Below, piece by piece: positions 1 to 10,291 of a stretch of DNA of 64,000 nucleotides. Each line of letters starts with the position of its first letter. Position 1 is the first letter of the stretch. The notes beneath the pieces were generated by a model. That model saw only the letters and a program-made list of their open reading frames with translations, ran no database searches and was not told the DNA's origin. The position numbers and the translations under genes are program-made. Source of the DNA: Carposina sasakii (Eukaryota; Arthropoda; Insecta; Lepidoptera; Carposinidae); NCBI GenBank assembly GCA_014607495.2, contig CP053170.1, positions 4,898,001-4,962,000 of the forward strand. Reading direction: 5' to 3'.

Positions 1-1093
1 CGAAAAGCCGTGTCGTGAGTGACGCTCGAGGCTTGTGCGGTGTTAACCCCGACTGGCGCACTGAGAAACGGGTCGAGATTTTGTTTGAGTGTGCGTGCGG
101 CGACACATAGATACTATGGCGCACATATACAAGCCGCGCGCGGTGCGTTTGTATGAAGATAACATACTTCCCACTTATTCTACTATGATCACGGAGTCGC
201 GGGCGTCCACTAATATATAATATTTTTACACGACACCATGATATTCTGTAAAACGTTACATCTGTTACTTTATTTAGCATAGGCACAATAAAAACAAAGC
301 ACAAAATAAATAACATCATAAAACTAACGTAAACAAACTTGTAAGTAAACGCATATATTAATACTGTTTACAAAAAAACGCAACAAAAAAAATATAAACA
401 TTCCGAAATGAACTGAAAATCTAAAGTCATACACGCGAACACCATTCATGAATATGTAAAAAAAAAACAAATCGTTTGACTCCTTTACAACGTACGAGTA
501 GAATCTGGGCAACACATATACGAGTATGCTGAAGCTCATATTTATATCTGATGTTATAACCTTGAAGGTAAATGAAAAGATAAAGAAAAAAATTCTTATT
601 GTATTATTTAATATTTATACTGTAAAAAGTTAAATTAATCAAGGAATTGTTATTTAGCGATGAGGTTAGATATGAAAAATATAAAAAAATCTGTAGAGTC
701 GGTAACAACACCTTGCATCATATTTCACCTTGAGTGTATCTACTCACACCGCTACCTAACGTCAAAAGCTGTCAAAAGCAGTCAAAAGCTTATCAATTTT
801 ACAGATATACTAGTCAGAGTATAGCAGCGTAGCATTACCAATTCGAATTTCAACCCCTGTCCACAATTATCCGCCCCCACTCCATGTGGGTCAATCGCAA
901 CCCTTGATCAAGACGAACAATTGCCAGGCCCATTGTAAATATATAGAGCGGTGAATTCTTTATGAGTGTTAAATACAACATTGTAGACTTTGTTTCTTGT
1001 AACTTTGTAACAACATAACATAGCTTTACACGCTCTGTCGAAACATTATGCGAAAACCAGAGCCGAGTTTGATTTTTTTTTTCAGATATCAGT
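1..1093. other. No gene seen; CpG-rich patch then AT-rich DNA
   Basis: Bases 1-155 are richer in GC and CpG than most of the window and could be a promoter or untranslated exon cut by the window edge, but no open frame or splice site supports this. A Helitron-like tail fragment (GAGTCGCGGGCGTCCA) lies near 194-210. Three copies of GTCAAAAGC spaced exactly 10 bases apart occur at 761-789. The rest is AT-rich, and its short frames lack codon bias. Confidence 0.5.
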
Positions 1094-1211
1094 AGGGAAA
1101 GCATGAACTTTTTTACGCCGTAACGCTTTCGACTCGCAATAAAATTTATGAGATCATACTATCGTTGGACGATAGCGTTACGGACTATCGATAGAGGTCC
1201 GTGCTTGCCCC
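1094..1211 (-). mobile_element. Foldback MITE, family H, copy 1
   Basis: About 118 bp with inverted ends: AAGCATGAAC near the left end and GTGCTTGCCCC at the right. Inside, 'gccgtaacgct' on the left pairs with 'agcgttacggactatcg' on the right. The same layout occurs at 23859-23973 and around 34173-34585, which makes it a repeat family and not a chance palindrome. It is non-coding. Confidence 0.7.
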
Positions 1212-1357
1212 ATAGATCTCTATGATTCCATGTTCGTTCATTTGTATTTATTCATTGCGTGTGTCTTATCCCACACATTATATTGCATGAGCTGTCAAGT
1301 ACCTACTTGGGCATCTGACATCCTGTCAATCTATTTATATCTACACGGCGTAATCAA

Positions 1358-1435
1358 TGGGATATGTTAAGCGAAGTGCTGTAAATATACTATCAATGTG
1401 AGACTCAAAATCACATATTTTTTTTCAAGATATAA
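1358..1435 (+). repeat. Truncated family B foldback MITE, copy 3
   Basis: The string 'gatatgttaagcgaa', followed by 'gagactcaaaatcacatat' and 'tcaagat', matches the left half of the intact family B elements at 17072 and 45404 in the same order. The right half is missing. An S1 SINE begins directly after it, so the SINE may have broken this copy. Confidence 0.55.
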
Positions 1436-1439
1436 ATAT

Positions 1440-1679
1440 AATTACAAGTACAAGTATTCACACACACCACAACACATTGACTTAGTCCCACACTAAGATC
1501 CCTAAGGTCTTGTGTCGTGGGTACTAAGCAACGGTATATAAATACATAGATAAGTATAGAAACATCCATGACTCGGAAACAAACATCGATATTCATCACA
1601 TCAATGTTTGCACCTACCGGGATTCGAACCCAGGACATATGGCGCCGCAGGCAAGGCCACTATCAATTACGCAATCGAC
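1440..1679 (-). mobile_element. tRNA-derived SINE, family S1, copy a
   Basis: Read on the minus strand it has a tRNA-like head whose RNA polymerase III B box is GGTTCGAATCC (plus strand 'ggattcgaaccc' near 1620), then a body with 'ccacgacacaagaccttag' and a tail matching 'gtgtgtgaatatttattt'. Three more copies (7321, 21831, 27241) share this structure. The head is diverged near 1665-1679. SINEs are moved by a partner LINE and encode no protein. Confidence 0.8.
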
Positions 1680-1807
1680 TGTATTTATGAATATCCCTTA
1701 GTTGTTTAGCAATTATGCATTCTACATGTGGTTTCTCTTCACCACTTATACCTCATACTCAGAATAACGTTATTCTCTGTATTTAGCCAAAATAAGGAAA
1801 TAAAAAC

Positions 1808-2066
1808 ATACATACATACATATAATCACGCCTTTATCCGTTACGGGGTAGGCAGAGCACTAAGGGCCGATAGAACCATATGGTGCCACTTCTGACCAAT
1901 TTTGAGGGTATAGTTGAGATGTACATGTTCGGTTAGTAGTGACAGGTGGTCAGCCCATCGCCTACAAAACACCAAGTCCCTCTACTGACTTGTACAGTAT
2001 GACCGGGAAGAGAAGCAGCTGTAGTATTATACGTTTTTTTCACTCCCAGAGCAGCATAGAAGAAAT
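1808..2066 (+). repeat. Dispersed repeat L2, near full-length copy a
   Basis: Begins at a CATACATACATATAATCACG stretch, continues through 'tttatccgttacggggtagg', 'ccacttctgaccaatttt' and 'gacaggtggtcagcccatc', and ends near 'cagagcagcatagaaga'. Other copies are at 13311 (minus), 23052, 27110 and 63611 (minus). The shared truncated ends and dispersed positions suggest the tail of a non-LTR retrotransposon, but no coding part is visible. Confidence 0.7.
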
Positions 2067-2167
2067 AAAAACATCTCTTGTATATTCAATTTATGTAGCT
2101 CGCAACTAACAATGTAGCCCCTCGTTGGGCGCCACTAAATGAAAGTGTCAATCTAGCAACCTAACCT

Positions 2168-2275
2168 AACTCCGTTCCAGTAATGAAGTCATCTAAAATC
2201 GGCGCTAGTATGTTACTAACTCTAACATTGTTTCGTTTACTCTATTTAGTTCAATGAATATCCGCGGAACTTCAT
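2168..2275 (+). repeat. Two-copy repeat M, copy 1
   Basis: Segments such as 'agtaatgaagtcatctaaa', 'ggcgctagt', 'cattgtttcgttta' and 'atttagttcaatgaa' recur in the same order, diverged, at about 18424-18532. The relationship is clear by eye, but the element type is unknown. A CCTAACCTAAC string lies at its left edge. Confidence 0.5.
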
Positions 2276-2640
2276 TAGAAACAGACATTGACCGTTTGTA
2301 GTACTATTAATTATTCTGTGTTCTAATTACAGTTAGACTATAGACTAGGTATTGGGTAATAGGTTACAGACTAAAAGGCTTTAAAAATAAATAAAAAATA
2401 TTTAAAGATTTTATGAGCTAAACATTATCCAATTCGGGAAATATCTCATACATTTAGCTGTAATATATTATTTATTTTACTTTATTTATTCGGGAAACAA
2501 ACGGTTGACAATATGTAACTAAAGTTAATATAATTTATCCAACTATACACCGCTTAAAAGTTTCTAGTTTCCATATATCGCACAGTGGTCGAAAAATCGA
2601 GTTCCATAGTCATGTCGTGGTTAACATTGATATAATATAA
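2276..2640. other. AT-rich DNA, nothing recognised
   Basis: Low-complexity AT-rich sequence with no reading frame, no repeat shared with the rest of the window and no convincing regulatory motif. Confidence 0.5.
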
Positions 2641-2644
2641 CTAA

Positions 2645-2745
2645 ATACACATAAACACGGCATTGTTCCCAAAAATAAGGTAGCCAGAACTGCAACATAT
2701 CAAAAATAAGGTAACCACGTTTAGTATATAGCGAGGTCAGATAGT
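2645..2745 (+). repeat. Dispersed repeat N, diverged partial copy
   Basis: 'cattgttcccaaaaataagg', 'agccagaactgcaacat' and 'gtagccacgttta'-like text match the N family core (clearer copies at 31910, 36605 and 50635). An internal 'caaaaataaggta' duplication is present. Non-coding. Confidence 0.45.
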
Positions 2746-2868
2746 ACAACAGTGACAAGTGGCAAAAAAACTTTTATACTATTAGTGGGAAGAAAAATCC
2801 AATTCAGCAAGATAATTTATACGGCGTTTAAATACCGTTTACGCTACAAGTATAATAAATTGGTAGAT

Positions 2869-4375
2869 TAATGCCTGATTTCACCAACGTCTCCTAAGAT
2901 TCAGAAGTTTCCTAACGCATTTTAAGTATCACTTTTGACAACATTCGATTTCACCAAAGTATAAGGATTTCCTAACAGCTTAAAAGATCTCCTAAGATTA
3001 GAAGCTCGAATTTTGGGCTCTTAAGTTTAGGTGACATTTTCGTGTACCTATACCTACGCGTGTTTGGATTTGTATTACCTACCTAGAATTCACGATTTCA
3101 AAGATATGGATAACATACATACGAGTAACTCAATTATGATAGTTTTTACGCTATTGAAGCAGTCGAAGCAGTACAAAGACGTAGCTTACAGTGACAAGAC
3201 AACAAAGTATTTAAAGCAAAGGTCTGTGTTGTATACAGCCTCATTTTACATTTTTTGGCCGTAATTAATAAATGTATTGACAAAATTTATAAGAAATAAG
3301 GTTTTTGGCTATATTAAAACACATTGTACTGATATAATTGTAACTTATTTAAATTAATTTCGTTCTAGACAATTTTCAAATATGTTGTCAAACAAACAAA
3401 CAAACACACGATTTTACGAATTCGGTTTTCGACATCACTATTATTTAAGAAGTCCGTACTTTTGACGTGAAACGTCTTTAAAATCGCGCCGACACATACG
3501 GGTACCAGGTTTAAAAACTGGACCGTAACGAAAAGGTCTATATCATCGTACCTTAATAATTAAAAAACTATTGGTCTTAGAAACAAAAATGTGGTGTAAA
3601 TATTTCACTTATATAGTCAGCTCGCTGTTATGACATTGAGTTCGTGTCGGGGTCAAGCGGGGGGGCGGGGGAGGGATACTGCGATAACTGCGAAACCGGC
3701 GCTCACGCTTGTTTCTATTCAGTGTAACTCGTGACTCCGACTTTATAGCGTGGTGATTCTTTCGTGTGTTTGTCAAGTTTATTTGAACCGATTGATTTAT
3801 ACAAAAATAAGTGTAATTTGGACAGTATTTATATCTATACTAATATTATAAAGCTGAAGAGTTTGTTTGTTTGTTTGTTTGAACGCGCTAATCTCAGGAA
3901 CTACTGGTCTGATTTGAAAAATTCTTTCAGTGTTAGATAGCCCATTTACCAAGGAAGGCTACAGTCTATACAACAACCTGCCCGGCTTCGCACGGGTACA
4001 ACGCCCCCTCACGCGGACGAAGTCGTGGGCGGCTGCTATTTAAAATAACCAGAAAGTGACAATAAATATATAAACATTTGCTATGTATTTTATGTTTCTA
4101 TTACGTACCTGTTCTTTTTTTATTAAAATACTTAAAACAGCGTCCATCTTGTTTTCATTTCAATCTTTTACTTTAAAAGCGATTCGCTAACATAGACGTT
4201 TCACGTTAAAACCAACGGCCGTGTGCCCCGACACAGCCCCACCCGCTTTTTAATTCCCTATGTTGGTGAAAAGCAATTTAAGTTACAAGTTAGTTTAGGA
4301 GATGTCTTTCTCTAAAATCTTCCTAACAAAGAGACCGTTTAGGGAGCACTGGTGAAATCCGGCATTAGGGTACCT
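2869..4375. mobile_element. Inverted-repeat DNA element X with subterminal CCTAA-type repeats
   Basis: Left end TAATGCCTGATTTCACCA (from about 2870) is matched in reverse by TGGTGAAATCCGGCATTA ending near 4373. Both sides carry diverged subterminal repeats: 'tctcctaagat' and 'tttcctaac' on the left, and their complements 'taggagatg' and 'cttcctaac' on the right. A second inverted pair lies deeper (GTGAAACGTCT at about 3473 and its complement at about 4196). A GC-rich CpG patch at 3645-3770 is internal. No transposase frame was found, so it is probably a non-autonomous derivative. A K1 module is nested at 3834-4040. No clear target duplication was found. Confidence 0.55.
3834..4040 (+). mobile_element. 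Helitron-like module K1, copy a
   Basis: Starts TCTATACTAATATTATAAAG, has a (GTTT)n tract and ends with 'cacgcggacgaagtcgtggg' plus 'cggctgcta'. A TC start, no terminal inverted repeat and many related modules in the window suggest a non-autonomous Helitron, an assignment from general resemblance only. An essentially identical copy lies inverted at 6556-6780, implying recent activity. Confidence 0.6.
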
Positions 4376-4585
4376 ATAATATTTACGATTCATTGCCTTT
4401 CTAACAAATTACAGTATGGAAGAACAGAACCAAACCGTTTTGGTCGGATAATGATCTCTCATTCCACGTGATTAGTGTTCCGCTTAGTTTAATCTGTGGA
4501 TCTATCGAAGGAGGATTATATAATTGTATTACAACAGCTACTAGCCATTTCGAATAATCTATATACCTAACTCTAGTAAATATAT

Positions 4586-4700
4586 ACAGGATGTTTTTTC
4601 GTTGCCACCCTTGACGAAGGGTACGTACTCTATAGATCAAATAAAGTAAGTTTATGCCAAAAAATACTGGGAAACGATGTAAATTTTTTTGTGGGATATT
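4586..4700 (-). mobile_element. MITE family A, truncated copy 1
   Basis: Starts after TA with CAGGATG, followed by 'cgttgccacccttgacgaag' and 'gtacgtactctat', which is the right terminus of family A read in reverse. It stops after about 110 bp; the remaining 250 bp are missing. A complete copy in the opposite orientation begins 0.5 kb further on. Confidence 0.8.
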
Positions 4701-4939
4701 CTTTACGATCCTGCATATAATAATTTAAAAAGTTATTTAGTTCACATTAGTGTGGAGCTGCTTCCCTTTCCTGAGAAAATTACGTCACTGCCTGAGAAGT
4801 GCTACTTTTGTAATCCTTCAGTTTTTGCAAAAAGACGTATAGGTACGAGTACGTACTCGTAGGTACTCGTACTCGTATTCGTAGTATTATTAATATTATT
4901 TTTGCAAATAAGAATTAAATTATGGGTGTTATAACAAGA

Positions 4940-5110
4940 TGAAATCATTTATAATGAGAAAACCACCAAGAGACAGTATTAAATAATTGGACGAGCAAAT
5001 AATTAAAAGCCGTAATTATTAATTAATTGCATTTATCTGTTTTAACGAAGCCGCTCGTAATTAATCGAAGTCTCCAACGTTCGGAATAAAACTGTAATTT
5101 ACATGTAGGT
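4940..5110. promoter_or_regulatory. Candidate enhancer: dense TAAT homeodomain-type sites
   Basis: Non-repeat DNA with many ATTA/TAAT cores, including 'taattattaattaattgcat' and 'tcgtaattaatcgaag', plus 'aaataattggacgagcaaat'. Such clusters can bind homeodomain proteins, but AT-rich DNA produces them by chance. No conservation data were available. Confidence 0.25.
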
Positions 5111-5142
5111 ACTCGTAAATTCTATAAATAAATATTAAACTG

Positions 5143-5205
5143 ACGGATGCCCGCGACATCGTCTGCGTGGACTACAGAATAAACCTTCTCCGTACTTCGA
5201 ACTAT
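5143..5205 (-). repeat. Helitron-like K tail fragment
   Basis: 'ggatgcccgcgac' followed by 'cgtctgcgtggactacagaa' matches the conserved terminal segment seen in K3 modules at 5930, 30290 and 57741. It is truncated at the left edge of a family A MITE. Confidence 0.5.
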
Positions 5206-5596
5206 ACAGGATGATTTTTGGTCGTCAACGTTCCCGAAAACTACGGAATCTCCTCATCATCATGATCAATTTTTTCCATGGAAGCATACCTGGGAAATGT
5301 CTGGTCCCCAATATATTAGGGTCCATAGTTGAGTAAATAGACTACGTTTTTCTGCATAAATGCACATAGTCGCACGTAGCAAGATTTTTTCACGAAAAAT
5401 AATTAATATCTGTCTATGAAAAAACTAGCATAAACACTGGACACAATAAATTTCGCCCGATCAAGTAATAATAAAAAAATCCAAAAAAATTATGTACTTC
5501 GTTTCTCAGCATTTTTTTTGGCATAAACTTACTTTATTTGATCTAGAGTACATATACTCGTACTTCATTAAGGGTGGCAACGAAAAAACACCCTGT
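5206..5596 (+). mobile_element. MITE family A, full-length copy 2
   Basis: 391 bp, from ACAGGATGATTTTTGGTCG to CAACGAAAAAACACCCTGT, preceded by TAT. The interior matches the family in order: 'cggaatctcctcatcatc', 'ccatggaagcatacc', 'ggaaatgtctgg', 'tttctgcataaatg', 'gatttttttcacgaaaaa', 'aaatttcgcccgatca', 'ataaacttactttatttg'. TA flanks with CAGGRTG ends are typical of Tc1/mariner-type non-autonomous elements. No transposase is encoded. Confidence 0.9.
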
Positions 5597-5676
5597 GCAA
5601 AAGTTAAAAAATAGAGCTTAACTAAATTATGCGTGAAAAGGTAACACACAAACTTAGAGAGACATGAAACTTAGAG

Positions 5677-5806
5677 AGAGATGGACCGATGACCGATGAA
5701 AGAGGGCGGCTGGGAGGAACTGTGTGACAAAGGGGGTGATCGAGTCTTGTGGAGTGCTCTGGGGAAGGTCTACGTCCAGCAGTGGACTGCAATAGGCTGA
5801 CGATTG
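5677..5806 (+). pseudogene. LINE ORF C-terminal remnant with 3' tail (L1/RTE-like)
   Basis: An open frame from about 5703 encodes EGGWEELCDKGG, then LWSALGKVYVQQWTAIG and a stop, the usual C-terminal pattern of RTE-like endonuclease-reverse transcriptase polyproteins in Lepidoptera. The DNA tail 'cagcagtggactgcaatagg' matches the L1 tails listed elsewhere. Everything upstream is missing (5' truncation), as expected of incomplete reverse transcription. Not functional. Confidence 0.7.
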
Positions 5807-5924
5807 AAGGAATAAGGGAACATTATCTCTTTTCTCAAATTACCTAGGTTCTTCCAGCTAAAGTACCTATCTATTTGTAAACCTACCTGAAATTATATTT
5901 TGGCTTCGACAAATATAATAAAAA

Positions 5925-6150
5925 CTAGTGGACGCCCGCGACTCCGTACGCGTGGACTGCAGAAAAAACAAAATGTCGAAATTATCCGGGATAAAAACAT
6001 TTTCCCGGGATAAAAAGTAGCCTATATGTTAAGTGGGACCTGTCACAATATTCTTGACGACTGCATCGAAATCGGTTCAGCCGTTTCTGAGATTAGCGTG
6101 CACAAACATCGATCCTTTATAATTTTATTATACGTATAGATATATAACCT
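5925..6150 (-). mobile_element. Helitron-like module K3, copy a
   Basis: Contains 'gtggacgcccgcgactccg', 'atccgggataaaaacatttt', 'cctatatgttaagtgggacc', 'cgaaatcggttcagccgttt' and 'ctgagattagcgtgcacaaa' in order. The same block recurs at 30290-30630 and 57741-58050. No coding capacity or inverted termini. The Helitron assignment is by resemblance. Confidence 0.65.
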
Positions 6151-6448
6151 AACAAACTTTAAATACTTTATTCCTCAAAAGTATTCAATAATAAACGTAC
6201 TTATTTATTCATTTCTTAATAATATTTATAATATCTTAATTTAGATAAATTCATAATAACACTTCTCCATTAATATAATCCATTAGGTAGGCAGATATGG
6301 TTGATCGTTTCATCTTTAAACATTGTGCCGAGGGATTCAGCTTTGTTTGCTGAGATTTGGCTAGTGTATAGCTATCGGGATGAATAATAACATTGCCAAT
6401 ATGTAATTTAGAAAAGAGATGGTAAAATTCGTTACCCGATCAATTGAC

Positions 6449-6555
6449 CCGGTGGCTTAGTGGTTATAGCGGCTGGCAGAGTTTGCAGTGGTCGTGGGTT
6501 CGATTCCCACTCGGATGAAGAATTTTCATTTTTTTTTATTAATAATTTTATAATA
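6449..6555 (+). mobile_element. tRNA-derived SINE, family S2, copy a
   Basis: The head has an A-box-like TGGCTTAGTGG and a B box GGTTCGATTCC in 'gtgggttcgattcccac', followed by a tail 'agaattttcatttttttt' and 'aataattttataat'. A second copy with the same head and tail is at 17825-17932 on the minus strand, so this is a SINE and not a functional tRNA gene; the cloverleaf is also incomplete. It abuts the K1 copy on its right. Confidence 0.65.
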
Positions 6556-6780
6556 ATACTAGCAGCCGCCCACGACTTCGTCCGCGTGAGGGGGCGTTGT
6601 ACCCGTGCGAAGCCGGGCAGGTTGTTGTATAGACTGTAGCCTTCCTTGGTAAATGGGCTATCTAACACTGAAAGAATTTTTCAAATCAGACCAGTAGTTC
6701 CTGAGATTAGCGCGTTCAAACAAACAAACAAACAAACTCTTCAGCTTTATAATATTATATATTATATATATAGTATAGAT
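6556..6780 (-). mobile_element. Helitron-like module K1, copy b
   Basis: Reverse complement of the copy at 3834-4040 over about 200 bp with hardly any differences visible, from 'agcagccgcccacgacttcg' to the CAAA tract and 'cttcagctttataatatta'. It runs into an AT microsatellite. The two copies form a 2.5-kb-spaced inverted pair. Confidence 0.65.
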
Positions 6781-7320
6781 TTATGTACAAAACGTACATG
6801 TATATATTTATTTACATAGAGTTTCATTAATTCATGTTATTTATTTAGCGCTCAGAAATAAACGACAATTTAACACGTACAGAATGTTTACCTACTACAT
6901 TATAATTAAGTATATTTTTTAATCGCCATATCACAAAATTGAATTAAATTGAATATTTTTTATTCTGTGGTTTCAACGATAATAGGTACAGAAAAGAATG
7001 GTTTAATAAATAGAGAGAGATACAGCTGCATTTTTGTTAACCATCATAGGCAGATTGATTCAGTATTTAGAATGCATTCATTTTTACAATTTAAAAAGTA
7101 ATGAGGGTAAAAAAACGCCTCTACATTCCATTTATTCTTCTTTTCTCTTTTGTCATTCTTGGCTGGCTAATTGTGGTGGAAACCATCCTGCCAACATCGT
7201 ATTAACTCAAATATCACCCTAAAGTGGTTGGTTCGTTTAATTCTCACGTTCATAAAAATAAGATTCTTTCTGAGAACTCGTCCAATGAACATCACGGCAC
7301 TATTTTTTAATTTTTTTTAT
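6781..7320. other. AT-rich DNA, nothing recognised
   Basis: No shared repeat or coding signal. Two overlapping short frames at 7034-7353 run across the junction with the S1 SINE and lack codon bias, so they are not taken as genes. Confidence 0.5.
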
Positions 7321-7559
7321 AATATTCACACACTTCACAACACATTAATCTAGTCTTACAGTAAGATCCCTAAGGTCTTGTGTCGTGGGTACTAGGCAAT
7401 GGTATATAAATACATAGATACGAGTAAGTTTAGAAACATCCATGACTCGGAAACAAACATCAATATTCGTCATATCAATGTTTGCACCTACCGGGATACC
7501 GAACCCAGGACCTATGGCGTCGTAGGCAGGGTCACTACCAACTAAACCAGTCAGCCGTC
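7321..7559 (-). mobile_element. tRNA-derived SINE, family S1, copy b
   Basis: Tail 'aatattcacacacttcacaa' at the left, B box region 'cgggataccgaacccagg' near 7500 (B box slightly damaged), and head complement 'accagtcagccgtc' at the right. Same orientation as the other three S1 copies. Non-coding. Confidence 0.8.
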
Positions 7560-7994
7560 AATGCTATTACAGAATATTCGTACCAACTACCTACCTACAA
7601 AACTTCGTCGCGGAGAATAGTGTAAAATATGCAGTCTTCTAACCAATAAATTAATAATTTGTCCTACACCCATCGTCATAATCAGGTGTGCCATCTGACT
7701 GAATCGCTGAGGAAGACATTTTACAATAGATTTAATGTACCATCAGGTAGTTATCCACACCTGTGTCTTAATGGCTTTAGAATTGAGTCCAAAGAGTCAA
7801 TAGGGACATAGTGTAGAAATATGAGAGAAGTTATTGTTAACTCAGTCGTAAATAAAACTTGTTTAAGTTTTTTCTTAATTTTACAGAAGTATATAGGTAT
7901 ATACTAAAGCACTAATTAGTTTTTTTTTATTACCTAAGTTTAGTGCCTGATATTAAGTATTTATGATTTCCCATTAACATGCTAGATATTAATA
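7560..7994. other. Unique AT-rich DNA, nothing recognised
   Basis: No repeat shared elsewhere in the window and no open frame with coding character. Confidence 0.5.
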
Positions 7995-8110
7995 TCGGTC
8001 GCCGCTATACTAAACGTGGCTGTGGAATCTCGCTAATGATCCTGTAGTTCTGATTGCTCGGAAACACAACCATCTCAATATGTCTTATGTGCTCGACAGC
8101 TCCTATTAAC
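7995..8110 (-). repeat. Dispersed repeat N, partial copy
   Basis: 'gccgctatactaaacgtggc', 'ggaatctcgctaatgatcc' and 'ggaaacacaaccatctc' match the N family in reverse (compare 18165-18235). Non-coding. Confidence 0.6.
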
Positions 8111-9362
8111 TAAAAGAAATTTAGATATGGGATAGATAGTAATAAAAAGCTACTTTATAATTCAGGCTCTACATCTTTAAAATAATTGGGCGTAGTTCAT
8201 AGAAAGGCTAGCTAGATACCCAATATTACATTTACAACTAAGTAGCTAGATACTAATTTAAGGAACAACCTTTTGTTCCATTGATTATTTAAAGCGAGAC
8301 TAAGTTAAAAAAAAGAAAATGGTTGAAGAGACCGCTCTTAAAATTGACCATTAAGCAAGATGAAAATTATGTAATTTGTAACCTTATTTTATATGCTCAC
8401 ATTACCTATTTATTTGGATGTTTTAGAGCCTCGATTTAAATAATAATCATTTTTAATATAAAGGACAATAAGTTAAAGTTCTTAATTAGAATGCTTGTCA
8501 TCCTGAGTTGTCAAGTAGTCAAGTGCGCATTTACACTTTGTGCAGTAGAAATTTCGTAGCGCTTATACTCGCAATATCTTGCTCTAAATTGATATTTGAA
8601 CTGAGTCTTTTTTAACCTACCTTATATTTTTTATATTTGTAAGCTTTACAACCGCATCACCACTACACTGTGACATGCAAAAGTAAATAACCGTGTTATC
8701 TTTGAAATTATAGCTGCCAATAGCAGAGCCAGGTAGAAATAATGGGCTTTTAATTCCTTTTGATCTTTATTAATATTGTTTTAAGAGTACATTTTAAGGC
8801 ATAAAATATTCATGGAATTATTGTCATCTTTTGAGTTTAGCCTGAAAGGGGGAAAGCTACAGATTATTTATTTAATATGTTGGTTAAGCTAATAAAGGCG
8901 GTAATAACCTTCGTGTTGATTTTGACTCTACCTGTTCTATGCGTTACGTGGGCTCCAAAAAAGAAGGGAGCATTGAAATAATGAAGAAGATGGCACACGA
9001 AGCACAAGAAGAACATTTTAGAATAACAAGAAAAGCAAGGGATAATGGATAATTTTACGAGACAATGACATAACTCTTTAATTACTTCTGAGTATTGATT
9101 ACTACCTACAAATTTATCCTTAGTACTATTCACAATTAACAATATAAGTAGGTACTTTTTCTCCCAAAGTTGGAATTATTATTATGACCCAACAAGATCT
9201 TCGGTTTAATATTCATTCATTTATTTTAGGAAAGGGTCAAAGGGTTAAGGGTATATTCATAAAGTGACTACCTACTACAGCCTATAAAAGAAAAGTCATT
9301 CAAAAGAACAATTTTCTCGTAATTTATGTTTAGTTACAGTAATTTAGAAGTCTAGTCCAAAC
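8111..9362. other. 1.25 kb of unique AT-rich DNA, no gene seen
   Basis: Read on both strands, this stretch shows no splice-flanked open frame, no inverted termini and no repeat shared with the rest of the window. A 92-codon frame at 8864-9142 (minus) has AT-driven composition and no recognisable motif, and is not called. Confidence 0.45.
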
Positions 9363-9426
9363 ATAGTTAACGTTCGACATAGTTAACGTTCGACAAAGTT
9401 AACGTTAGACAAAGTTATCGTGTTGA
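9363..9426 (+). repeat. 16-bp tandem repeat, four units
   Basis: ATAGTTAACGTTCGAC occurs twice exactly, then AAAGTTAACGTTAGAC, then a decayed fourth unit. Each unit contains the palindrome GTTAAC, an HpaI-type core. Confidence 0.9.
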
Positions 9427-9479
9427 AAACAAGAACTAATGTCCGAATACGAGTATACACTATACATACATACTTACAT

Positions 9480-9560
9480 ACATGGTTGTGTTTCAGAAAT
9501 AGGGAGAAATAAGGTAAAACTGCAGGATCGTAAAGAAAATCCTACAGCCATGTTTGTATA
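9480..9560 (+). repeat. Dispersed repeat N, partial copy
   Basis: 'ggttgtgtttcagaaatagg', 'actgcaggatcgtaaag' and 'cctacagccatgtttg' follow the N family order. Non-coding. Confidence 0.55.
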
Positions 9561-9767
9561 ACCACAGCCAGTGTGTATAGAAATAGATTTTGGATATTAT
9601 GTAGTAGTAAAGATTTAATTTAATGAGAAAAAAGAGCGAATTAAAAAAATTGACGAGCCTTAAATATAGAAGAGCCTACGTTAAAACGAAGTACAAGTAA
9701 GTACCTACGGAACCCTCAGTGTGCGTTCCAAATCGCGCTTGAGCAGGGGCTCGATTCCGCAAAAATT

Positions 9768-10291
9768 TTAAGCCGAAACGGCCCCCTGATTACGTAAAAG
9801 CAATAGCAAAGCCGAAGCTGCGCGATCGCGATAATTGAGAGTGTGTGCGTGCGCGCAACGAGCGCTTGGCATCCTTCCGCGCCCCGCACCTCGCCCCGCG
9901 CACACGCACATTCTTGATTATCGCGATCGCGCGGCTTCGGCTTTGCTATTGCTTTTACGTAATCAGGGGGCGGAGCCACTAACGAACTGTTAACGAATCG
10001 CGTTACGCAGCAATATTTACTTAGCGCTAGAGTAATAAGGTACCTTTATTTTAACAGGAAGCGATCGCGAGTATGCCAGAATAAAAACAATTTATCTATT
10101 TAGTGCTGAAATATCTGATTACGTCGGTATAAAGTTCTCCGAGCTTCTACAACAATTCTGCCCCCTGATTACCTAATTTGCAATAGCAGAGCTGAAGCAA
10201 TGCGATAGCGAAAATCGAGAATGCACGCACGCAAACACTGCTTCGGCTCTGCTACAGGTTTTTACATAATCAGGAGGCCGTTTCGGCTTCA
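9768..10291. mobile_element. Composite foldback F (F1 + F2)
   Basis: F1 (9782-9970) begins CCCCCTGATTACGTAAAAGC and ends with its complement; the arms are about 70 bp and nearly perfect, through 'cgcgatcgcgataat'. F2 (10161-10277) has related arms (CCCCCTGATTACCTAATTTG left, 'acataatcaggagg' right). The pair is further bracketed by AAGCCGAAACGGCC at 9770 and GGCCGTTTCGGCTT at 10276, so the left arm of F1 also pairs with the right arm of F2. Related arms occur at 61505. No protein is encoded. Confidence 0.8.

Noticed and set aside
3645..3780. Core promoter with TCAGT initiator
   Set aside because: The GC patch sits inside inverted-repeat element X and the downstream element position does not match; kept only as part of X.
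6449..6520. tRNA gene
   Set aside because: Has A- and B-box-like segments but no complete cloverleaf, and a second copy shares its non-tRNA tail, so it is a SINE head.
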